Under the pieces are notes generated by a model, which was not told the DNA's origin, ran no database searches, and was given only the letters and a program-made list of their open reading frames with translations. Both the position numbers and the translations under genes were made by a program. DNA of 64,000 nucleotides from Dichetophora obliterata (lineage: Eukaryota; Arthropoda; Insecta; Diptera; Sciomyzidae): positions 125,618,920-125,682,919 of the forward strand of contig OY986438.1 in NCBI GenBank assembly GCA_963920525.1. The letters are read 5' to 3'. Of the stretch, positions 1 through 11,397 are shown in pieces (the stretch's first letter is position 1; each line of letters starts with the position of its first letter).

Positions 1-128
1 GTTTTTGGTGGAATTATTTTCATTTCACTGAAATTCAGTTAATTACATAATCACACACTTTAAAAGGCGTTACATGTCCTCGTGCCCATGAAGTGAAGGG
101 TTTTCTTGCAAACTGTTCAAAGACAGTA
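1..128. other. Intron sequence
   Basis: Part of the last visible dynein intron. I see no gene or repeat structure before the element that starts at 129. Confidence 0.4.
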
Positions 129-1598
129 GGGGTATTCACACTGACTTGGGAAGTTGGGTATGGTTAGATTGAGTACTTTTTGTTATTGCCAGCACCCTAG
201 TTGTGGGCAGTGATGGATGTTTGTTTGATCTCCCCGGCTTATATAGCTGATGAGAGATGAGTGACAGCTGGAAGAGGGCTGCCACCAAATCATTTTTTGT
301 CGCTTAAAAAGTTAGGCCATTAATTAGGTGACAAAAATTTTTTTATATGCGAGGAATTTTTAACGTGAACTTCGCAGTATCTTATCATTTACTAGTAATC
401 CAGGGGTAAACGTTTTCCTGTCACAGACCGGCTTACTGCCACACAAGAATTTTCATGCCAATCGGAAAAAAAATATTTAATTTTTTATGTATCTGAACTG
501 GCATAACTGTAGTGCGACTACGCCCATTTTTGGTTCAGCTTCCGAAGCCGCCTAACATATAGCATTTTTATTGATTTGTTGGTGGTAAAAAGGGGTTTGG
601 CAAAATTTTCCTAAACTTCTTTATAGGCAAAACAAATCGACTGCTAAAATTTTAGCGCAATCGGCCCAGTAGTCAATTTTAATGATTTATGAAAAAAAGG
701 GCGTTGCTATAGATCAACCACGCCCATTTTATAGTACTGTTCCCGAATGTAGCCATACAAACTAAATTATCAAATGTAAGTCTTATACGACCAAAATCGT
801 CTTAAATAAAGTATTTTTATTGGTTTGGGGGCTGTAAAAGGGGGCGTGGACACCCTTTTTATACAGTTTCAGACAGTAAACATACAAAGTAAATTACCAA
901 ATTTTAGTCTAATACGATAAAAAACCGTCCGAAATATAACATTTTTATTGATTTGTGAGCGGTAAAAGGGGGGTGTAGCCTTTTTTTATTAACCGAGATA
1001 TAACTTTATTAACTGAGATATGAACAGATATTGTAAATTTGGTTGCTTTAGGTGTTACCATTCTTGAGATCTTAAGAGACACCGCACGAACGAGTTTATG
1101 CATATAGAAGGGCTGCAAAAGTAGGCGTGGCAAAATGTATATAATAAGTTTCATTATAAAAACATACATCCCTCACGAATTATATTTTCTGAAAAGTAGG
1201 CGTAGTTATATTTCGACCACGCCCATTTTTTGTTGAATTGTCGATAGTAGCCATACGAACTAAATTACAAAATTTCAGTCCAATACAACCGAATTTGTCT
1301 GAAATATGGCGTTTTTATTAACTTGTAGGCGGAAATAGGGGGTGTGGCAATATTTTTGTGTATTATTCGAAATATTAGCCTTGACAACATACATTGAAAA
1401 TTTGATGCCCTTAGGTCAATTATTGCCTATTTTTGGAAAAAGTACTCAATTTGGCAAGAAAACAATCTACCCAAACAAGTCAGGAGGTCAGCTAGAGTAG
1501 ATTGGTAGATGGGTAATTGGGTATAATGGCACTTTACCAAAACAAAATGTACGGCATTTACCAATCTACCCAACTACCCAAGTCGGTGTGAATACCCC
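129..1598. mobile_element. TA-flanked non-autonomous DNA element with inner tandem array
   Basis: The ends are inverted repeats of about 35 bp beginning GGGGTATTCACACTGACTTG on the left and GGGGTATTCACACCGACTTG on the right, each next to TA (127-128 and 1599-1600). That fits the Tc1/mariner/pogo superfamily, which duplicates TA. The body has no transposase. It holds four or five diverged copies of a roughly 150-base unit carrying accacgcccattttt or ggggcgtgg, a catacaaactaaattac stretch and tttttattgatttgt. The size, 1,470 bp, is large for a miniature element. Confidence 0.75.
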
Positions 1599-4279
1599 TA
1601 ATAAGTTTTATCGATTACTGGTTGTGTGTCGTTTCGTTTGTCAACTCTTCGAATATTGTGTTGTGTTATAAATCGCCTTATCCTAAAGACCCAATGAAAT
1701 AAAAATGCAGGGCTTCAAAGTTCTTAAAGCATGTTTTAAAAGAAAAAAATTATTGTTTCAATAATATTCCAGTTTCTAAAAAGAAATTCCTTTTCATAAT
1801 ATAGTTTTTGTAATCATTCCATTTTTATCCCAAGTAATATTTGATTTGTTCAGTAATATTTTAGTACCTACGAAAAAATTCCTTTTCTATATATAGTTGT
1901 TGCCATCATTGATCATAAAATGATAAATGAAAATAATGATAATAGAAACCGTTATATATTTAAGAACAAACACAGAAAAAATCTTTGTAAAATCAACTAA
2001 AAACATAATGATTATATATGTCATCATAGAGGAAGATTTTGCTTCATGTAAAAATCGCAATAAATTTTCATGATGAATTATTATGAAAACATGTAAAATC
2101 ATTAGAATGGTCATGTTGAATCATTATGAAATCATTTTAAATCATTACGATGGCCATGTTGAGTAATTATGAAATCCAGCTGAATCCTAAGTTAATTTTG
2201 AAATATAAAACTCCAAACTGGTTTTATTTAGTTTTTTATTGAAAAATATAAAAAAGCTTCTTTAAATTATGGGTGGTATAGCTTCCTGTATATATACCTT
2301 AGATAAGTACCATAAACTTTCCTGGTCAATTGAAGTTTCTAAAAGTAATACAATGTTTTTATATTATTTTGCTATAGTCGCATAAAACATTAGCTTGAAG
2401 TTTATGGATCCATCTACTTCCACCAGCATTTCACTTCTTCAGCAGGCAAAAAAATATTTTTTGATGAATCAAAACGACCCTATTTCTATTTTCAGTTTGC
2501 CTCTCAGTGTTAACCAACGACTTTTCATACAAAAATACGTTGTGTTGAGAAAAGCTACAGTTTTCGAGATATCGTCATAAATTTGATGTCAAAATAACGG
2601 GAATTTTTCGTACATGTTACATTAAATAATTCTTATAGGGCACATTTTAGCAATGTCTAAAATTTCTTAATGGAAAAAGAGAAACTAAGTTTTGTAGTCA
2701 GGGAACCAGAAAGTCAAACATTTGTATTATAGATATTTATTTCTTTGATGAATAGTTAATTTTTTCGTCGTTTTGATTTCAATATTTACCCTGACCTTGA
2801 GATTCATACTCGTCATTGCTTGATTTCAATTCCGCACCGCACGGGAGATTTTTGAAATGAAATTTCGCAGTTAACTGGTTAAGTTAAAACAATTATCTCA
2901 TTCTTTTCCCTTCTTAACTTTTTTAAAACGCTGTTATGTTATGCAGATTTATTTCAAATTGATAATAATTATTTATCACGCACATCTACTTAATAACAAA
3001 CTAAATATACAATCACACAACATTTTTGGGTTTTTTTTTTCATAGCGCAATTTAATGTCAATACAAAACATTTCCGTATATGCTTAAAAGGTATGACTAT
3101 ATATCAAGAATCACTCTCTAGATCTGAATTACAACACATAATTTATGCTTCGTTCTCAAACAAAACCAATAGTTTTTTCAATTTTGAAATGAGATAAAGC
3201 ATAAATAAATTGCTTAACTGAGTTAATAAATCTTAAGCTAAAAATAGAGTTGAGAAAACAAAAAATTCTAAAAAATATTATGCTAATGATTTTCCATTAA
3301 TTAAAAATGGTAATGATGACGCGTGCCTAAATCAATAACGTAAATTTGTGATTGTTATTGTTTATGTTTTTGCTAGCACACTATGTATAAATTTAATGAT
3401 GACTCCCACTTTCTAATTCATTACAAAAAGCTAAGAGCTAGGCTTATTAAGTCAATTTATTGTGATACAAAATAAATTATTATATAATATACTTACAATT
3501 TTAAAGATTTAATAGCATTTAAAATCTAGTGAATGATTGGCTTGGAATGGCTCTGTTTATTTCGTACTTAAGTAAGTCAAGCTGATATGGAAACCGGTTT
3601 CTTAAAGTTTGCTTAGACTAACATAACGGCTATGAATAGTTTTTAAAGCGGCCCCAGACCGTCACAACTATTTTAATAGTGGCATACCTAATAGGCGATA
3701 TAATAAAGATTTGTATGGTGGGTTATCAAATAGGCAAAAATGGGGCTAGTCTACTTGGTATAAGACTAGAATGCTTTAAGAGTCGAATCTTTAAATATTT
3801 ATCCACGTTGCACAAAGGTGCTGTCGACTACAGTAATAAAATAGTAATAAAATGTTGATGTTAAATTATCCCAATTACTGACAATAATCCATGTTTACTG
3901 ATACGCAAAAAAAAAACTTTCTGTTCAGTGTTGCCTCAACGATTCTGAAAAAAGTATCCATGAAAAGGTCAAAACAGTATTCAAAAGTATCTACTTTAAA
4001 AAAAAAAAATCCACGTACAAAAAAGAAGGACTACAGAAGGAGTAATTATGGCAGAGGTGACCCGGTTTACAATATGACTTAAACGTTCAACACTATCTCA
4101 CAGCTCGATTGAGATCACCCAAAATAGGGTAGCATTTAAGAACGATATCATGTTAAATTAATAATTTTTTATACTTATGATTAATTAACGTACTTATAGT
4201 AACTGTATAACAATAAATGTTTATAGTTTATTAAATAAATAAATATAAAAAAAAATAAAAAATCGAAAAACCAATAATA
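1599..4279. other. AT-rich intron without recognisable features
   Basis: Only short, unrelated open frames and homopolymer runs. A small internal echo (aatcattatgaaat) recurs near 2100-2170. I see no exon, transposase or clear inverted repeat. Confidence 0.4.
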
Positions 4280-5559
4280 GGTGTTTTTTATAAAGTGATA
4301 CAAGTTTAAATTATAATAAAATATAGTACTTTATTTTTAATATCAATGATACGGATTTTATTTAATAGAAAAATTTATGACATTAATGCTTAATTATGAT
4401 TTCGGCCATGTGGCCGCCACGGCTGGCGCATACAAGGCGCAATCTGGAACACCAATTTTCACAAACTTTTCGCAGCATTTGCGGCCGTATCTCAATTGCT
4501 TGTGGTCTTCAATTGTTTGTGGTTTATCGACGTAGACAAGTGATTTTACATAACCCCAAAGAAAATAACCCAATGGGGTTAAATCACACGATCTTGGGGG
4601 CCAATTAATTGGGCCATTTCGTGAAATTATTTTTTCGTCAAAAGTTTCCTTGAGTAAATCAATTGTAGCGCCCGCTGTGTGGCATGTGGCTCCGTCCTGT
4701 TGGTATCACATATCAGCAAGATTAATGTCAGCTAATTGAGGTACGAAAAAATTTCGAATCATGTTCCTATACCGTTCACCATTGACAGTAACATTCTGAC
4801 CATCATCGTTTTTGAAGACATATGGGCCAATGACTCCGCCAGCCCATAAAGCGCACCAAACAGTAATTTTCTGTGGATGTAATGGTGTTTCGACAAAAGC
4901 TTGTGGATTCTCCTCACTCCAAATACGAAAATTCTATTTATTTACGTTCCCATTCAACCAAAAATCGGCTTCATCGGAAAATAAAATTTTCCATGGAAAT
5001 TCAAAATCAATATCAATTTGTGCTTCAGCCCATTCGCCTAATTGGCGGCGCATACGATGATTGTTTGGCTTTAATTCCTGCACAAGTTGAATCTTGAAAG
5101 GTTTTAAGCCAATATCTTTTAGTAAAATCTTTCATAAAGTGCAAGGACGCAACCCCAGTTGCTGAGAACGGCGACGAATTGATTGATTAGGATCATCTTC
5201 AATGCTTTCCTGTACAGCGGCTACAGATTCTTCAGTGCGCACTGTTTGGCGTCTCACGGGATGCACATTGTCAGTAATAGTAAATGTGGTCCGAAAACGA
5301 TCTATTGTTCTTTGAATTAGTAGCTCTAAAGGACGATTATGTACGCCATAAAATGGACGAAGTGTACGATAAGCTTGACGAACAGAACCATTATTTTGAT
5401 TAAAAATTTCCACAATTTGAACCCGTTGCTCTGGTGTAAGTCGATCTATAATAAAATGTCAAAGCAAATTAAACAAAAAACAACTATCAACTGTTAAATG
5501 GGTGATCAAATAAAGCAGTGATGCCAACTCAAAGTTGTATCACTCTATAAAAAACACCC
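4280..5559 (-). mobile_element. Mariner element, DD41D (rosa-like) type, full length but dead
   Basis: Imperfect inverted repeats of about 30 bp (GGTGTTTTTTATAAAGTGAT and its counterpart near 5559) bound 1.28 kb, the usual mariner size. The minus-strand transposase runs from about 5449 to 4383: PEQRVQIVEIFNQNNGSVRQ, the DEADFWLNG block, QQDGATCHTA, WPPRSCDLTPLGYFLWGY, and a C-terminus ending EIIIKH. The start codon is ATA and there are several stops and frameshifts. The third catalytic Asp is replaced by Gly (PLGYF where relatives have PLDYF). Forty-one residues separate the second and third catalytic positions, the spacing of the rosa group. Confidence 0.9.
4383..5449 (-). pseudogene. Mariner transposase pseudogene (DD41D)
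   Basis: Reconstructable only across frame breaks. Visible in one frame is the N-terminal paired-like helix-turn-helix half (5132-5413), followed by the three catalytic blocks in shifted frames. The stop just before YQQDG, the ATA start and the Asp-to-Gly change mean it cannot make an active enzyme. It normally binds the inverted repeats and cuts and pastes DNA at TA. Confidence 0.85.
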
Positions 5560-6574
5560 TTTATACTCATTTTTTTAAACACAAAAATATAACTTTAATA
5601 TTTTTAAATAATAAAACCAAACTATTAAAGCTTCCATTACAATTCAATTTATTTTATTTTAAGAATAACTTTATTAACAATTTTATTAAAATTTAATAAT
5701 AAGAAATAAAACATATACAAAAGTATCAAAAAGGAACATAAATTAAAAAGGCACTTGTCTTTTTTTTTGCGTCGGTGTTGCTCTTTTATTATATCGATTG
5801 AATAGTTATAATATTTATGCAAAAGCAATATACACAACAATATGAAATTTCATAAAAAAAATAAACAACTTATTCAGTTTAGTGTAAAATCAATTATATG
5901 GGTTTTCATTGAATGAAACACAATTTGATTTTAACGGATCTAATCGTTTGATCGTTTATTCAAAGTTTATTTCCTGTGCTTTCGATTCAACGAACAAGTT
6001 TTCTCCAATAAAAAATTTTAGGAAAATTTATGACAACATAAACTAGTAATTCAAAAACTACTCAATTTAAAATATTTGCAAGAACAAAATTTACAGTTTC
6101 AATTTATAACATGGGTTGCTATTGCCTTTTATTTATATTAAGCTAAAATTGCACGTTGAAAAAGAAAAATAAAAAGATTTAATTTAAAACATTTATTGTG
6201 ATATTACATAAAGGCTTGAAATTTTATTAACGTAAATAATACAAAAAATAATATTACAAAAAGTTTTTTTTAATGCTCGCTAGGTGGCGTAAAAAAGTAG
6301 TCGTTTTCAGAGAGGATAAAGATATTTTCGTCCCAATTTATCGGAAACAAAAAATCAATGTGTATATTAATAAGGGTACTTGCCGCTACAATCTATGCAA
6401 GAATTATTCAATTTCGTTACAATTTGCAATTGCTTCGGGAAACTTAAAGGTTAAAAGTTACAGATTTTTGTAAAAAGTAGCGCCAATGTTTTAATATAAG
6501 ATTGGCGCCTATTACTTTTAGTAAAAGATTGGCGCCAGACTCACCATACTCACAATAAAATGACTTAAATTAAG
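5560..6574. other. AT-rich intron
   Basis: No gene seen. At 6480-6535 the motif ttggcgcc appears twice about 30 bases apart. Confidence 0.4.
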
Positions 6575-6712
6575 TGCATTATTCTGTATCACGAACAGGC
6601 ACACCAACGATGAGAAAGACACGAGAAGCAATACAATTTTGTATGGAAGAAAGTATTGCTTCTCGTGTCTTTCTCATCGTTGGTGTGCTTCTTCGTGATA
6701 CAGAATAATGCA
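6575..6712. repeat. Near-perfect hairpin, 60-bp arms, 18-base loop
   Basis: The left arm 6575-6634 and right arm 6653-6712 pair at 58 of 60 positions. The arms begin TGCATTATTCTGTATCACGA, and the loop-side half carries AAGACACGAGAAGCAATAC. A second hairpin at 36328-36434 shares this inner part. It could be a snap-back miniature element or a short hairpin RNA gene. The pairing is longer and cleaner than in a usual animal miRNA precursor. Confidence 0.9.
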
Positions 6713-6830
6713 GTAAGTTTTTTTTACTTTTTTTTTTCAACGTGCAATGTCAACTTAAATATAGAAGTTAAAATATATTAATTTATAAGAATTTTGGAAA
6801 ACAAAATATTTTCTACTTGAATTAAATTGC

Positions 6831-6960
6831 GAGCTTTAGATCAAGTAAGTTTTTAAGAAGGCAACAACAACTCTGTAGAGAGTCAATCACTGAGCTGACT
6901 TGACAGTCTGTTTCGGAAATCGCTACATTTTCTCTTCAGTACTCTTTTAGTTTTCTACTA
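6831..6960. repeat. Dispersed repeat copy A
   Basis: Begins gagctttagatcaagtaag and continues through aacaactctgta, gtcaatc, tttcggaaat and ctacatttt-ctcttcagta. The same ordered blocks occur at 33222-33350, and the first block alone at 15195-15240 and 26390-26430. The family is unknown. Confidence 0.6.
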
Positions 6961-7091
6961 TTTCCAAAGAAAATCTATTAGTTTTATTTTTTTTTTTTTT
7001 TAAGATCAAAGAACAAAGGGATGCGCCTTATGCAAACAAGTTTTGGTCTCTGACCAAAAAGGAAAGGGATAGATTTATTTAGAGGAATTGA

Positions 7092-7388
7092 TTGGTAACA
7101 TACGTGAATTATTGATGAGGCGAATCAACCGTAAAAGACAATTTGAATTGTTTTAAACCGATGCTAGTGTTATGCCTTAACCTCGGCAAGCATTTTCAGA
7201 CCTTAGTTCTTTCTGGCCCTTAATTACACATTTTCCACTATTTAGTCCTGGATTTTTAGTTTACCATCGCAATTCTTAAATGTAGGAAAAACAAAGAAAG
7301 TGATAAGAACCATGCCTGAGCCCGGATTCGAACCAGGGACCCCCAGGTTGATAGTCTAGCGCACTCTCCACTAGACTACAAAGGCCGA
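7092..7388 (-). mobile_element. tRNA-derived SINE, family 1, copy A
   Basis: On the minus strand the head starts near 7388 as GGCCTTTGTAGTCTAGTGG. It has an A box (TAGTCTAGTGG, 7368-7378) and a perfect B box (GGTTCGAATCC, 7324-7334), so it would be read by RNA polymerase III. The body runs through ctttctttgtttttcc and tgccgaggttaaggcataac to ttcacgtatg. A copy at 17673-17932 matches end to end, and a third head fragment is at 49886-49960, which makes this a SINE and not a lone tRNA gene. Confidence 0.85.
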
Positions 7389-8095
7389 CATCGTTTTTAG
7401 CTAGTTTTAAATCAGAAAACTAGCTATAGCAGACTTCAAATTTTTTTACAAAATTTAAAAGTTATTTGCAAAGAGGTTGCTTTAATGCAATTTTTGATAA
7501 GAAAATATTGCCCAAACATGTCCTAAAGTCATCATTTATCTTAACGTTTTTGTCGAATGGAACGGACTGCTTTTTTTCTATATTTTGAAAACAAAAACAT
7601 ATTCATACTAAAAAACATTTTTCAAAAAATATATCCAAATGTATCAGTGTAACTGAGGCTTAAAAAAGTATTTATTAATTTTTGAAGGAGAAAATTATCC
7701 AAATAGATCCAATTGTATCCAAACGGCAACACTGTTTCTGTGTCAGTATTGCTCCCTTCCTGCGCAGTACCCTTGTGACATCCGTCACAAAAGCTTCAAG
7801 TTTAATATATGTAGGTGAATGCTTCGAGTGAAGGTATGTTTAAGGCTTTAAGAACAATATTTTTTGTAAAAAATTATAATAACTTTTAAGTAACGATGAT
7901 AACTCCAGAAAAACAGATTATAGGATATTTTTTAGTCTCTTAAATTTATAAAGACTTTACTATTTTCACAGAGCGCCACATTACTGATACCCATATCAAA
8001 ATATTGGTATATGAATGCATTTTTGAGATTTGCTCTTTTTAGCAGCGATATGTAGATGGGAAAATATGTAGTCATGCTACAAATAATATATGTAA
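7389..8095. other. AT-rich intron
   Basis: Nothing recognisable; short low-complexity runs only. Confidence 0.35.
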
Positions 8096-9561
8096 CTAGC
8101 TGAACACGGTGTGCTTCGCTACCCCCCTCGTATAAAATAAAATTAAAAGTACTTATATATTTACAAAAATTTATTTATTTAATTTAATTATTGCAATGCT
8201 TCGCCTCTTTTTTTGTTGTAAGCCAATTAGAATTCAGCACGGAATCGCATGTAATTTGCTTCATGCTCCCCCTTTTTATTTTTAGACCAATCAAAAAGCA
8301 GCAATTACACAATCAGCTGTTTCGCAGTCAGTTGTGGGAGAATGAGGTTACAAATGGGGTTACCCCACTCTCTATTTAAATTAACACGTATTATAAAATC
8401 AGCTGTTTTGAAGACAGTGGTGGAAGAAAGAGAATGGGGCTACCCCACTATTTTAATTAATATGTATTTTAAATATGTGGTAAAGCCGTTAATAAACGTA
8501 GTAAAAAAGTAGGTGCAGAAGTGTGCATGGTCGAAAAATATTATCATGTAATAAGAATTCCTGAGTCAAAGCTGAACGCTGTGAAAATTTAAGATCGGTT
8601 AACAGGTCCAGCCTCCAATATATCGCAAACAAAGGGGTGTGCTCCGCCCACTTTTCTTTTGGTACGTATTTCTCTTCATGCCAACACCATATATAGCAAA
8701 TTCTGCCGCCGTTGGTCAAAAAATGTCCAAGATATGACGATTTTAAATTTTGGGTTATATGGGCGGGGCCACGCCCTTTTGTCCAATAAAAACTTCATAT
8801 AGCCTATTATTCTTTCCAGATTCATAGTAAAATGCTGTGAAAGTTTCAGGAAGATCGGTCCAAGGGTTTGGCCTCCTATAAAGCACAAACAAACAAACAA
8901 ACAGACAGACAGACATTCATTTTTATATATATAGATTGAAAGCAGTTTAGTTATAATTAAAGTAAAATGGGGCGAAAAAAGGGGATTTGGTAATAAAAAA
9001 ATCTATGGCTACCTTACCTGTAGATAAAAAGTATATACAACTTTAGGTAAATACATATTACAAAAAAAGTATTTTGTATAGCAAACATTGTTAGTGGTAT
9101 AAGTAAGTATCTGAATTAAGAAAAGGGGGCGTTGAAGTGGGCGTGGTTCATAGTAATATGGCGAAGTTAACAGTTTTAAGAGCAATATACTACCAAATAA
9201 AAAATAATCCGTTGGAAGGAACAAATTTGTACAGAGAACAAAAAGTTTAAAACTTAAATTTGGTGTGAAAAGGGACGTGAAAGGGGGCGTGGCGAAGGAA
9301 ATGTTTATTTCTACCTCGCCTGTAGTATAATGTATATACAATTTGAAGTAAATCTGTTAAAAACTATATGGGAGCAATTACATAATTTTAAAAAAGTGGG
9401 CGTAAAAGTGGGCGTGGTCGAAAAAAGTACCCTATTAATAATGCCAGAGTCCCAGTTAAATGCTGTGAAAATTTCAGGAAGATCGTTTCAGAGGTTAGGT
9501 CTCCTATAAGGTACAAACAAACAAATAAACAAACACACATTCCATTTTATATATATAGATT
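8096..9561. mobile_element. Probable Helentron-like non-autonomous element or module array
   Basis: Opens with ctagctgaacacggtgtgct and cttcgctacccccc, a start type seen in many insect Helitron2/Helentron remnants. It holds three diverged copies of a module with gggcgtggtc, a tgctgtgaaaatttcaggaag block and a gatcggt block. Two copies end in an acaaacaaacaaacaaac run followed by ttatatatatagatt (8883-8937 and 9512-9560). No helicase or Rep coding is seen. The class is inferred from ends remembered from other insects. Confidence 0.5.
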
Positions 9562-9816
9562 AAAAAAAGGAACTTCTATTTAGTTTTTAATTATTATAAT
9601 CTCAATATATTAACGAACAAAACAAAATTATTTTAAAATTTGGGATATTAATTTAAATTAAGAGTCCTCATTAACTAACTTCTGTACATTTTGTATTTGT
9701 ATGAGATTCTTAAACTTTATTTTCTTTCCTTTTCGAAGCTAAAACGAAGCAAGAGATTGGCGGAAGAAATTTAGACAAGTGAATAGCGCGCGTTAAACCG
9801 TAAACTGAAATCCTAA
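9562..9816. other. AT-rich intron
   Basis: No recognisable feature. Confidence 0.3.
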
Positions 9817-10104
9817 TTTTGCTTTTAATTTTTTGGCATAAAAAAATAAAAATCAATATTTACCAGTTATTTTGTGCTCAAAGAAATATCGGTCAAACTT
9901 TACTTTTTGCTTTAAAAAATAAAAATCAAAACTTACAAGTTATTTTGTAAAAAAAAATATCGGACAAGTTTTGCTTTTTATTTTTTCCATAAAAAGTAAA
10001 AATCCAAAATTACTTATTATTTTGTGCTTAAAACATATCGGGCAAATTTTGATTTTTATTTTTGCCTTAAAAAAATAAAAATCAGAAATAATTATTATTT
10101 TTGA
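9817..10104. repeat. Minisatellite, period about 76, nearly four copies
   Basis: The unit contains aaaaaataaaaatcaaaact, then ttattttgtgctta, then atatcgggcaaattttg. Successive ataaaaatc marks fall near 9845, 9922, 9998 and 10074. Copies differ by 10-20 percent. No coding. Confidence 0.8.
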
Positions 10105-10313
10105 CGTAGAACTACGCGGTTTGTATGTATGAAACAATATGTATGTAAAACATACATTAGTTGTTTTCATTTTTTTCGTTTTCCCAGATAGTCAATCGGC
10201 TCTGTTGAAAAAGGTGTGCACTTTTAAAAGCAGTGAAGCGGACCGTTTCGTTGTCAGCAAACTATGCATTGCGTGTTTCATATAAGCGTACCATTTATTA
10301 AGTAGTATATTAA

Positions 10314-10740
10314 TGTTGATTTTCTATGATTTAAAATTTAAATCTAAAATTTAAATTTAAAATTTAAATTTTAAATACAAATTCTAAACGTGTGATAGTT
10401 TAAATCATTCTTGATTTTAAATACAAATTCTACTTGTTTGATAGTTTAAAATCGTTTATTGAGCTTTAGGTCAGGTTAGTACAATTAATTGCTCTAACGA
10501 ATTTTTTTCAAAGAAACAACAGCAACAACATTTTCAATATGAAAAGAAAAAAAACATCACTAGCTGATTAATTAGTTAGCTGATTGATTAACTAGTTAGA
10601 GCAATTAATTGTTCTAACCTGACCTGAAGCTCAATAAACGATTTTAAACTATCAAACAACTAGAATTTGTATTTAAAATCAAGAATGATTTAGACTATCA
10701 AACAAATAGAATTTGTATTTAAATCATAGAAAATCAACAC
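10314..10740. repeat. Foldback element with arms built of tandem units
   Basis: The outer ends tgttgattttctatgattta (left) and its complement (right, ending 10740) are inverted. The arms, about 185 and 145 bp, also contain two tandem copies each of a 60-65 base unit (ttttaaatacaaattcta then gtttgatagttta) and gagctttaggtcaggtta. The centre, 10500-10594, is not paired. No transposase. Confidence 0.85.
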
Positions 10741-11157
10741 AATAAACAAAAAGGTCATATAGAAAACTTTAATTTGTAAATTAATTTTATTTGTTGTTAA
10801 ACAATTGTAACCTTTTCTTGAAATGGTTTTTATTAAGTTGCAACAATAAACTTAACAATAAACGGCAACTCAACTGCACTACCTTGATTTCAATACAAGA
10901 TTCAATGCATATTTCAGCGTTTTTTGGCGAACGGGTGAAACAGAGAGGGAAAAAAAGACAAGAACAAACGACACATCAAGCGAATATGACATAAATTTCA
11001 ATTCGATTCTAGATAAATATAAAAAGGACTTTACAATTATATAGAGAACGGTTTAAAGGTACAAAAATATGTCGTTTCCATACCAGCAAATCAATCGCTG
11101 CCGTTTTAAGTACCGTTTAGCTGGCACAGTAACATTCATGGCCAAGGCTCATTTATA
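10741..11157. other. AT-rich intron
   Basis: Short open frames only, none with recognisable similarity. Confidence 0.35.
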
Positions 11158-11306
11158 AGGTTGTGGCACTTGAGAGCGAACTCGGTCGAACTGTTAGAAT
11201 GGTTGAAAAGCAATGAAGAAAATGAATGCTTAGAACCAGGAAAAGCACAGTGACAGTTCGAGCAAAGGCAGGAAAAAGAGTGCATTTCTCTCAAGTGCCA
11301 CAACCT
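11158..11306. mobile_element. Small inverted-repeat element (149 bp)
   Basis: Perfect 19-bp terminal inverted repeats AGGTTGTGGCACTTGAGAG at 11158-11176 and 11288-11306. The interior is unpaired and non-coding. A tgtaatgcaatagag direct repeat follows the right end (11306-11345). This fits a miniature inverted-repeat element of unknown class. Confidence 0.7.
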
Positions 11307-11397
11307 GTAATGCAATAGAGTAATGGGTTGTAATGCAATAGAGAATACAGATGCATGTAGCTAGAGAGCCAGTATGTGGCTACAAAAAATGTACGAC

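Noticed and set aside
7310..7388. A functional tRNA gene
   Set aside because: It has A and B boxes, but the similarity to 17673-17932 extends some 220 bases past the tRNA-like part, which is a SINE pattern. The acceptor stem pairs poorly.
8481..9341. Open frames of 74-110 residues on the minus strand
   Set aside because: They run through the repeated gggcgtgg modules and share no family pattern; chance frames in repeat DNA.
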